Part shown: positions 6,847-12,676 of the stretch, piece after piece
Numbering within the stretch: position 1 is the first letter of the stretch
Layout of the letters: each line of letters starts with the position of its first letter
Assembly (NCBI GenBank): GCA_023436765.1
Contig: JAEZHX010000012.1
Location: 1-12,676, forward strand
Length of the DNA stretch: 12,676 bases
Source of the DNA: Bacillota bacterium
GTDB taxonomy: Bacteria; Bacillota; Clostridia; Lachnospirales; Lachnospiraceae
Direction: 5' to 3'
The notes under the pieces: generated by a model
What the model saw: the letters and a program-made list of their open reading frames with translations, nothing else
Told to the model about the DNA's origin: nothing
The model's database searches: none
Translations under genes and position numbers: made by a program

Positions 6847-7473
6847 ATGGAGCTATATCATGCGATCTATCAGAGAAGAACCATCAGGGATTTCGCTGAC
6901 AGGGAGGTTCCTATGGAAATCATAGAGAGAATCCTGGATGCCGGCTTGAGGGCACCGACCAATGACCATATGCGAAATTGGGAGTTTGTCGTAATCCGTG
7001 ATAAGGAGGAGCGCTTAAGACTGTTGGAGCAGATGCCTGCCAGAGTCTCCGGTAAGAAGGTGGAGAAAATTCTGGATACCTGGAAGATGACCGATGAATG
7101 CCAGCGCGCGATGTATCTGGATGCGATTCCGAAGCAGTTCTTCATGCTGTACAATTCCGGTGGTCTGATTTTACCGCTATTTAAACAAAGCCATCCCCTG
7201 CTAAAGCCTGAAAGCCTTAGCTCCCTGAATGCTTTCGCTTCCATCTGGTGCTGCATCGAGAATATCCTGTTAGCAGCAACTGCAGAAGGCTTATATGTCG
7301 CCTTAAGAATTCCCTCGGAGAAGGAATCTGCTTATGTCCAGGAGTATTTACAGCATCCCAGTGATTATATCATGCCCTGCTATCTGGCAATCGGGTATCC
7401 GGCAGAGGATGCTGCCTGGACTCTTCAGAAGGAATACAACATTAAGGATAGGATACATATGAACAGATGGTAA
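6847..7473 (+). CDS. Nitroreductase-family flavoprotein
   Basis: The 208-residue protein is a member of the FMN-binding nitroreductase superfamily, which reduces nitro compounds, quinones or flavins with NAD(P)H. The typical FMN phosphate-binding start is seen as RRTIRDF (Arg 10 and Arg 11), followed by the VPMEIIERILDAGLRAPT segment (21-38) and the late GLYVALRIP segment that usually contacts FMN. The usual family motif APSxxNxQPW is replaced by APTNDHMRNWEF (36-47), so the substrate pocket may differ from classical nitroreductases. The start at 6847 is chosen because AAAGGAGG (6834-6841) lies 5 nt upstream; an in-frame ATG 36 nt earlier has no ribosome binding site. It is a single-gene unit, ending at a shared convergent terminator. 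The substrate is unknown. Confidence 0.83.
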   Translation: MELYHAIYQRRTIRDFADREVPMEIIERILDAGLRAPTNDHMRNWEFVVIRDKEERLRLLEQMPARVSGKKVEKILDTWKMTDECQRAMYLDAIPKQFFMLYNSGGLILPLFKQSHPLLKPESLSSLNAFASIWCCIENILLAATAEGLYVALRIPSEKESAYVQEYLQHPSDYIMPCYLAIGYPAEDAAWTLQKEYNIKDRIHMNRW

Positions 7474-7569
7474 GCATAACAGCGATTTTGATTTATAATG
7501 ATTAAGCAACACTACCTTCCGCGAGGAGGAGTATTTGGAGTAGTTGCAGTTATCATACAAAACAAAATA

Positions 7570-7628
7570 AGGCTACTTTAGTAAGCTCCTGATAAGTAAA
7601 GCATATCAAGAAACTTACTAAGTAGCCT
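7570..7628. terminator. Bidirectional terminator between the nitroreductase and pgcA
   Basis: AGGCTACTTTAGTAAG (7570-7585) pairs with CTTACTAAGTAGCCT (7614-7628) over 15 bp with a single bulged T and a 28-nt loop. The plus strand continues to CTGACTTTTAA; on the minus strand TTATTTTGTTTTG follows the stem, a good U-tract. It sits between two convergent genes, only 7 bp after the pgcA stop on the minus strand. Confidence 0.75.
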
Positions 7629-7635
7629 CTGACTT

Positions 7636-9351
7636 TTAACTAACTAGAAAAACTTCGTCCTTCATCAGCTTCTGAAGCCTGGCTTCTGCTTCTTCCATGG
7701 AACTGCCCTTTACCCCGAAGTAGAACTTAATCTTCGGCTCCGTACCGGAGGGACGGACCGCACACCATGCATCCTCCTCCAGTTCAAAATACAGTACATC
7801 CGACTTTGGAAGTCCGGTCGGTGTCACAGTCCCAGTCAGAACATCCGTAATCTTATCCTCACAGTAATCTCTGATTTTAAGTATCCTGTAATCTCCTGCC
7901 GACTTCGGGGGATTGCTTCGATAACCTTCCATGATCGCTTTGATTTTCTCAATTCCTTCGATACCCTTTAAGGTTACAGATACAAGGTCTTCCCTAAAAT
8001 AGCCGTATTTCTCATAGATCCGTTCCATCTGCTCATAGAGCGTGATCCCCTTGGACTGATAATATGCGGCCGCCTCACATAAGGCCATCACAGCTACCAC
8101 AGCATCCTTATCCCTGGAGTGAGTACCAATGAGACAGCCGTAGCTCTCCTCATAGCCGAACACGAACTCATTACAACCAGTTTCCTTAAAAATCTTAATC
8201 TGTTCACCGATATATTTGAAACCGGTCAGTACTTCAATCAGCTTCGCGTTATAATACTCTGCAATTCGGTCCGAGATATTACCAGTAACGATTGTCTTCA
8301 CCAAGGCAGCATTTGTGGGCAGAATTCCCTTCTCTGCCATCTGGGAGAATTCATATTCCGCAATCAGGGCACCGGTCATATTACCATTAAGCAGAACAAA
8401 CTCCCCTTCTCGATTCCTTACCTGAACACCTAGACGGTCAGCATCAGGATCGGTAGCCAGGATCAGATCCGCTCCGACTTCCTCTGCCAGCTTCTTAGCC
8501 AGAGTAAAAACCTTCGGATCTTCGGGATTCGGATAACCTACGGTAGAGAATTCCGAATCGGGCAGCTCCTGTTCCGGTACTACGTAGACATGTTCAAACC
8601 CCAGCTCCTTCAATATCCTGCGGACCGGGAGATTTCCGGTACCATGCAGGGGGGTATAGACGATGTTCAGTTTCCTCCCCTCTTCACTGACAGGATTGAT
8701 TACCAGTTTCCTTAATTCATCAATGTATTTATCATCGATATCTTTTCCGATATTAATCAGAAGCCCTTGCTGTAGAGCTTCCTGCTTATTCATGGTTTTC
8801 GCTTCGGAAAAATCCGTGATCGCTTTCACTTCCTGTATGATTTCCACGTCCTTGGGCGAGGTGATCTGTGCTCCATCCTCCCAATAAACCTTATAACCGT
8901 TATATTCTGGGGGATTGTGGCTTGCGGTGATAACGATACCAGCAGTACAGCCAAGTTCTCTGACGGCAAAGGATAGCTCAGGGGTGGGACGTAATGCTTC
9001 GAACAGATAGGCCTTAATCCCGTTAGCAGCAAGGCATAGTGCAGTATCCAAGGCAAACTCCGGTGACATACGCCTGGAATCATAAGCGATTGCCACGCCT
9101 TTCTTCTCGCCACCCTGCTTCCTTATATAATTCGCAAGTCCCTGGGTAGCCCTCCGTACCGTATAGAGATTCATTCGATTCACTCCGGCACCCAGAATGC
9201 CTCTTAGACCTCCGGTACCAAATTCAAGATCCCGAAAAAATCTCTCCTTAATTTCTTTATCATTACCCGTAAGAGCAGCCAGTTCGTTCCTGGTTGCTTC
9301 GTCAAAGTATGGGTTCAATAACCATTCTTGATATCTTACTTCATATTCCAT
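7636..9351 (-). CDS. pgcA: Alpha-phosphoglucomutase / phospho-sugar mutase
   Basis: The 571-residue protein is a full-length alpha-D-phosphohexomutase that interconverts glucose 6-phosphate and glucose 1-phosphate, linking glycolysis to UDP-glucose, glycogen and cell-envelope sugars. All four signature sites are present: TASHNPP with the phosphoserine Ser 144, the metal-binding DPDADR at 301-306, the sugar-binding GYEESYG at 399-405, and the phosphate-binding RPSGTEPK at 533-540. The N-terminal FGTGGLRG (44-51) is also typical of the Firmicute PgcA type. Mannose phosphate activity cannot be excluded from sequence. Upstream is a GAGGG site about 9 nt from the ATG. The upstream region holds a 100-bp tandem repeat that may lie in its mRNA leader. 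Confidence 0.93.
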   Translation of the reverse strand: MEYEVRYQEWLLNPYFDEATRNELAALTGNDKEIKERFFRDLEFGTGGLRGILGAGVNRMNLYTVRRATQGLANYIRKQGGEKKGVAIAYDSRRMSPEFALDTALCLAANGIKAYLFEALRPTPELSFAVRELGCTAGIVITASHNPPEYNGYKVYWEDGAQITSPKDVEIIQEVKAITDFSEAKTMNKQEALQQGLLINIGKDIDDKYIDELRKLVINPVSEEGRKLNIVYTPLHGTGNLPVRRILKELGFEHVYVVPEQELPDSEFSTVGYPNPEDPKVFTLAKKLAEEVGADLILATDPDADRLGVQVRNREGEFVLLNGNMTGALIAEYEFSQMAEKGILPTNAALVKTIVTGNISDRIAEYYNAKLIEVLTGFKYIGEQIKIFKETGCNEFVFGYEESYGCLIGTHSRDKDAVVAVMALCEAAAYYQSKGITLYEQMERIYEKYGYFREDLVSVTLKGIEGIEKIKAIMEGYRSNPPKSAGDYRILKIRDYCEDKITDVLTGTVTPTGLPKSDVLYFELEEDAWCAVRPSGTEPKIKFYFGVKGSSMEEAEARLQKLMKDEVFLVS

Positions 9352-9423
9352 ACTCTAAACCCTCATCCTTTCAAAACTAATCAATCTTATCCAATCATGA
9401 TAACCACCTTATATTGCTGTCAT

Positions 9424-9683
9424 GAGCACCATTGTGCGAAACTCCGCAGTTCTTCCCAAGAATTTTGGATCTTTCAAAATTCTTAGTGAGTATCCAGATT
9501 AACAACCCGGAAGAACAAGGAGTGAGTCCCCTGATGCGAAACTCCGCAGTTCTTCCCAAGAATTTTGGATCCTTCAAAATTCTTTTCAGTCATCCAGCCT
9601 AAAAACCTGGAAGAACAAGGATTGAGCACCTCTGTGCGAAATTCGTAGTTCTTCCCAAGAATTTTGGTTCTTTCAAAATTCTT
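9424..9683. repeat. Tandem repeat, 100-bp unit, about 2.6 copies, with internal hairpins
   Basis: A 61-bp core occurs at 9424-9484, 9524-9584 and 9624-9683. Copy starts are exactly 100 bp apart; the third copy has a 1-bp deletion. The 39-bp stretches between cores are also clearly related, so this is a true 100-bp tandem repeat. Each core holds a perfect 10-bp stem, AAGAATTTTG and CAAAATTCTT, around a 7-nt loop. The stem is identical in all three copies while the loops differ (GATCTTT, GATCCTT, GTTCTTT). In the first two units GTTCTTCC before the hairpin is matched by GGAAGAAC in the following spacer, giving a nested dyad. A faint, degenerate fourth unit may extend from 9365 to 9423, close to the pgcA start. 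The period is not a multiple of three, so it is not a coding repeat. Confidence 0.9.
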
Positions 9684-9709
9684 TCTCCCCAGAAAAAACA
9701 TACATTACC

Positions 9710-9738
9710 ATGATACAATGCTTTTTTTGTAAACGCAA
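9710..9738 (-). promoter_or_regulatory. Candidate promoter upstream of the repeats, possibly for pgcA
   Basis: On the minus strand TTGCGT (9733-9738) and TATCAT (9710-9715) are 17 bp apart. The -10 matches consensus in five of six bases; the -35 matches only the conserved TTG. The predicted start near 9703 would transcribe the whole repeat block and then pgcA, giving a leader of about 350 nt. No better promoter was found between the repeats and pgcA, though the AT-rich gap could hide one. Confidence 0.4.
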
Positions 9739-9836
9739 CCTATTTTTTAGCACATAAATCGCCTTTTACTTCCATATGAATGGCTCTCCAACTTAAGGAT
9801 TACGAATTTGCGGCATATCAAAACTATGTTTTCCAT

Positions 9837-9869
9837 CATAAAAATAGGCCGTCAAATTAATTGACTGCC
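9837..9869 (-). terminator. Terminator of the small membrane protein gene
   Basis: On the minus strand GGC, one mismatch, then GTCAA pairs with TTGAC, one mismatch, then GCC around a 5-nt loop (9847-9869). The T-rich TATTTTTATG follows at once. The arrangement is that of a rho-independent terminator, about 60 bp after the only upstream minus-strand gene. The stretch from here to the repeats holds no other gene that I can support. Confidence 0.6.
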
Positions 9870-9931
9870 CTTAGTCCGTTATTGCTTTCTCCTTAGCATT
9901 TTCCTCCCGTGAAATGTAAAATACATAAGAT

Positions 9932-10093
9932 CTAATCTTTTTCTTTTATGTTTAGAATCAACCCTAGCATGATAATGCCAAAGCCCAGAAAGAAAGTAAA
10001 ATATGATAACTCATTCGCACTCATTAAAAATATAAATCCACTGAAATTCATAAGTGCAAAACCAAATATGCTTGATTTTATTAGGTTTTTCAT
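9932..10093 (-). CDS. Small two-helix membrane protein, function unknown
   Basis: I do not recognise this 53-residue protein. It starts MKNLIKSSIFGFALMNFSGF and has two hydrophobic segments, about residues 8-25 and 30-47, joined by a short polar turn (SANELS); a charged KEKD tail follows. A hairpin-like two-pass inner-membrane peptide is the simplest reading. The start at 10093 is preceded by AAGGAGAT at about 5-6 nt, which is strong support. The same frame stays open upstream to 10180, but that part runs through the rpoC terminator hairpin and has no ribosome binding site. The gene lies between two terminators, so it is probably its own transcription unit. Confidence 0.65.
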   Translation of the reverse strand: MKNLIKSSIFGFALMNFSGFIFLMSANELSYFTFFLGFGIIMLGLILNIKEKD

Positions 10094-10117
10094 AAGCCAT
10101 CTCCTTAATTTCTGTAG

Positions 10118-10126
10118 GGTATAATA
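10118..10126 (-). promoter_or_regulatory. Possible extended -10 promoter of the small membrane protein gene
   Basis: On the minus strand TGGTATTAT fits an extended -10 element (TGn plus TATTAT). It lies just after the rpoC terminator stem and about 20-25 bp before the ribosome binding site start of the small gene. No good -35 box is visible, so this is a weak call based on position. Confidence 0.3.
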
Positions 10127-10135
10127 CCATACAAA

Positions 10136-10180
10136 ATGGCGTGCTACATCCAAACGAAAAGTTGTTATGCAACACGCCAT
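10136..10180 (-). terminator. Terminator hairpin of the rpoC transcription unit
   Basis: On the minus strand a 14-nt arm (10167-10180) pairs over its whole length with 10136-10149, including two G-U pairs, around a 17-nt loop, and TTTTG follows. On the plus strand the same two positions would be C-A mismatches, so the structure favours minus-strand RNA. It lies 54 bp after the rpoC stop codon and probably ends the rpoB-rpoC operon. Confidence 0.6.
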
Positions 10181-10234
10181 TAGTAATATATATGCTTTTA
10201 TTCTGTCATAAGGTCCATCTCAAGTAAAATTATT

Positions 10235-12676
10235 CTACAGACCGTCGCTGTAATCATCCTCTGATATGCCCTTCAGGTTAAACTCTGTCTCGGTCCAATC
10301 ACCGTCATTATGGCTGTTCTCACCATAGTTCACATGAGCGTCATCTACACCGGGAATTGCATCCTCTCTCTGAAGGTCATCCTCTTCCTTGGCGTATTTG
10401 TCTTCATCGTAAACCACCTCAGCGATTCCGTCCTCGATGTCATATAAGCCATCCTCATCTTCCTCAAGACCCTCGTCTAAGAAACCTTCTTCATTATAAT
10501 CCATATCGGAATAGTCAAAGGTGTCAAATTCATCAGAGTAGTTGCCGTCTCCCTCGAGATCTTCAGAAAGCATATACTCTTCCTGGAAATCGGAATCCAG
10601 CTTAACGGAACGGTATCTCTTCATACCGGTACCGGCAGGAATCAGTTTACCGATAATTACATTTTCCTTCAGACCGATCAGCGGATCTACCTTACCCTTG
10701 ATTGCTGCTTCTGTCAGAACCTTAGTTGTCTCCTGGAAGGAGGCTGCAGATAGGAAGGAGTTAGTTGCCAGGGATGCCTTCGTGATACCAAGCATTACCT
10801 GCTTACCATCTGCGGGTTCCATACCCTGAGCCAGAAGTCTGTTATTCTCATCTTCATACTCAAGGAAATCAATCAGGGTTCCAGGAAGGAAGTTTGTATC
10901 GCCATTATTCTCGATACGGATCTTTTTCAGCATCTGTCTAACGATAACCTCGATATGTTTATCGTTGATCTCAACACCCTGCAAGCGATAAACTCTCTGA
11001 ACCTCCTGGATCATATAATCCTGAACGGCACGGACTCCCTTAATCTTTAAGATATCATGAGGATTAACACTACCTTCGGTCAACTCATCACCGGCCTCAA
11101 GTACATCGCCATCCATTACCTTTATTCTGGAGCCGTAAGGAATCAGATATGCCTTGGATTCCATCGTCTCGTTGTTTGTGATAATAACTTCACGCTTCTT
11201 CTTCGTATCCTTGATCGTGACTACGCCGCCGAACTCTGCGATGATCGCAAGACCCTTCGGCTTTCTTGCCTCGAACAATTCCTCGACACGGGGAAGACCC
11301 TGTGTGATATCGTCACCAGCCACACCGCCGGTATGGAAGGTACGCATCGTAAGCTGTGTACCGGGTTCACCGATGGACTGAGCTGCAATAATACCGACTG
11401 CTTCACCGACCTGTACAGCTTCGCCGGTTGCCATGTTCGCACCGTAACACTTCGCACAGACACCTATATGGGACTTACAGGAGAGAATCGTACGGATCTT
11501 AACTTTATCCACTCCGGTTTCCACGATCTTTGCCGCGCGTTTCGGAGTAATCATATGATTTCTCTTCACGATCATGTTGCCATCTTCATCGTAGATTGAT
11601 TCGCAAGCATATCTGCCTGTGATTCTCTCTTCCAGACTCTCGATAACTTCCTTACCGTCGGTAAATGCCTTAATTACCATACCCTGAATCTCTTCTTCAC
11701 CCTCGCAGCAGTCAACCTCACGGATAATCAGATCCTGAGCAACGTCAACCAAACGACGGGTCAGATAACCGGAGTCAGCTGTTCTGAGTGCTGTATCGGA
11801 CAGACCCTTACGAGCACCATGTGCGGAGATAAAGTATTCCAGTACATCCAGACCTTCACGTAAATTAGACTTAATCGGTAATTCAATCGTACGACCGGAG
11901 GTATCAGCCATCAAGCCACGCATACCCGCAAGCTGTTTGATCTGCTTATCGGAACCACGGGCACCGGAGTCGGACATCATTTTAATATTGTTGAATCGAT
12001 CCAGACCACTAAGCAGCGTATCAGTCAGAACCTTATCGGCTTCCTTCCAAGTCTCGATAACGGTGTTGTATCTCTCTTCCTCCGTCATTCTGCCTCGTCT
12101 GTACTCTCTTGAAATATTCTCTATGGTTGCTTCCGCATCCTCAATAATCTGCTTCTTCTCATCCGGTACCTTCATATCGGAGATGGAAACTGTCATCGCA
12201 GCACGGGTAGAATACTTGTAACCTAAGGATTTTACAGCATCAAGGAGCTCTGCTGTCTGAGTAGCACCATGGATATTGATGCACTTCTCCAGAATAGGCT
12301 TTAGCTGCTTCTTACCAACCAGGAAGTTGATCTCGAGCTCTAGGAAATTCTCTTCCTTTGTTCTGTCTACAAAGCCTAAATCCTGAGGAATGATCTCATT
12401 GAAGATGAAACGCCCCAGAGTGGATTTTACCATCTTGGTCTGATCCTCACCATGGATATTGATGCCTGTATTTCTAACCATAATCGGCTCATGAAGGGAA
12501 ATCGCTGCGTTCTCATAAGCAAGGATTGCTTCATTGATACTCTTAAAGGAATGTACCTCACCGTTATCATTTTCTCTCTCAATGGTCAGGTAGTAGATAC
12601 CAAGGACCATATCCTGGGAAGGTACGGTAACAGGTGCACCATCAGAAGGCTTTAAGAGGTTATTCGGTGAAAGCAG
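10235..12676 (-). CDS. rpoC: DNA-directed RNA polymerase subunit beta' (C-terminal part)
   Basis: This is the C-terminal 813 residues of beta'; the 5' part lies beyond the window. The frame is open to the edge, and the first visible residues (LLSPNNLLKPSDG, then VPSQDMVLGIYYLT) match the middle of RpoC. Counting from the edge, the bridge-helix region has SNLREGLDVLEYFISAHGARKG (about 270-291) and DTALRTADSGYLTRRLVDV (294-312). A zinc site is formed by Cys 323 or 324 and the CKSHIGVCAKC motif (400, 407, 410). The trigger loop LTMRTFHTGG (442-451) runs straight on to GLPRVEELFEARKPKG without the large insertion seen in proteobacteria. The last 121 residues are strongly acidic and tyrosine-rich, an extension beyond the usual conserved end. 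An upstream neighbour rpoB is expected but not visible. Confidence 0.97.
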   Translation of the reverse strand: MLSPNNLLKPSDGAPVTVPSQDMVLGIYYLTIERENDNGEVHSFKSINEAILAYENAAISLHEPIMVRNTGINIHGEDQTKMVKSTLGRFIFNEIIPQDLGFVDRTKEENFLELEINFLVGKKQLKPILEKCINIHGATQTAELLDAVKSLGYKYSTRAAMTVSISDMKVPDEKKQIIEDAEATIENISREYRRGRMTEEERYNTVIETWKEADKVLTDTLLSGLDRFNNIKMMSDSGARGSDKQIKQLAGMRGLMADTSGRTIELPIKSNLREGLDVLEYFISAHGARKGLSDTALRTADSGYLTRRLVDVAQDLIIREVDCCEGEEEIQGMVIKAFTDGKEVIESLEERITGRYACESIYDEDGNMIVKRNHMITPKRAAKIVETGVDKVKIRTILSCKSHIGVCAKCYGANMATGEAVQVGEAVGIIAAQSIGEPGTQLTMRTFHTGGVAGDDITQGLPRVEELFEARKPKGLAIIAEFGGVVTIKDTKKKREVIITNNETMESKAYLIPYGSRIKVMDGDVLEAGDELTEGSVNPHDILKIKGVRAVQDYMIQEVQRVYRLQGVEINDKHIEVIVRQMLKKIRIENNGDTNFLPGTLIDFLEYEDENNRLLAQGMEPADGKQVMLGITKASLATNSFLSAASFQETTKVLTEAAIKGKVDPLIGLKENVIIGKLIPAGTGMKRYRSVKLDSDFQEEYMLSEDLEGDGNYSDEFDTFDYSDMDYNEEGFLDEGLEEDEDGLYDIEDGIAEVVYDEDKYAKEEDDLQREDAIPGVDDAHVNYGENSHNDGDWTETEFNLKGISEDDYSDGL

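Noticed and set aside
9424..9683. CRISPR array
   Set aside because: The 39-bp stretches between the cores are themselves related, so they are not unique spacers. The cores are too long and only three copies are present, with no cas gene in the window.
9395..9701. Two overlapping minus-strand open frames with a repeated KNFER-KILGKN peptide
   Set aside because: They come from the 100-bp repeat. The 100-bp period shifts the reading frame, there is no good ribosome binding site, and conservation follows the hairpin stems rather than codons.
9720..9842. Minus-strand 31-codon open frame starting MMENIVLICRK
   Set aside because: It begins in the U-tract of a terminator, has no ribosome binding site and no recognisable feature.
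10094..10180. Upstream extension of the 53-residue membrane protein to an 82-residue form
   Set aside because: The extension is encoded by the rpoC terminator hairpin and lacks a ribosome binding site, while the internal ATG has a good one.

Overview
The window looks like a chromosomal segment of a low-to-moderate G+C anaerobic Firmicute, most likely a member of Lachnospiraceae (Clostridium cluster XIVa). The evidence is the RpoC sequence, which has no large insertion in its trigger loop; the N-terminus of ribosomal protein S10; strong AGGAGG-type ribosome binding sites; TTGnnn-17-TATAAT promoters; and a pspA-ydjGHI stress operon of the Bacillus subtilis type. The family assignment is an inference from protein style, not a database match.

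The window is bounded by two core information-processing operons read on the minus strand. At the right edge is the 3' two thirds of rpoC (10235-12676), ending in an unusual acidic tail of about 120 residues and followed by a hairpin terminator. At the left edge are the first 15 codons of rpsJ, the first gene of the S10 ribosomal protein operon. Before rpsJ lies a strong promoter and a leader of about 300 nt with long-range pairing. In many Firmicutes these two operons are joined through rpsL-rpsG-fusA-tuf; here those genes are absent and about 10 kb of other genes lies between.

From left to right the intervening genes are as follows. A minus-strand RlmI/RlmK-like class I methyltransferase (624-1511) has its own promoter. 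Divergent from it is a plus-strand operon of pspA, ydjG, ydjH and ydjI (1903-5785): an ESCRT-III-like membrane-remodelling protein, a zinc-ribbon membrane protein, a TPM-domain membrane protein and an SPFH-domain protein with a C-terminal zinc ribbon. A bidirectional terminator follows, then a minus-strand SGNH/GDSL hydrolase (5970-6623), a plus-strand nitroreductase-like flavoprotein (6847-7473), a second convergent terminator, a minus-strand alpha-phosphoglucomutase (7636-9351), a 580-bp gene-free stretch, and a 53-residue membrane protein (9932-10093) just behind the rpoC terminator.

The most unusual non-coding elements are the rpsJ leader and a tandem repeat upstream of the phosphoglucomutase gene. 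The repeat has about 2.6 units of exactly 100 bp, and each unit carries an invariant 10-bp hairpin with a variable loop. A promoter candidate to its right would place the repeats in the 5' leader of the phosphoglucomutase mRNA. A 14-bp perfect palindrome just downstream of the pspA promoter is a candidate operator.
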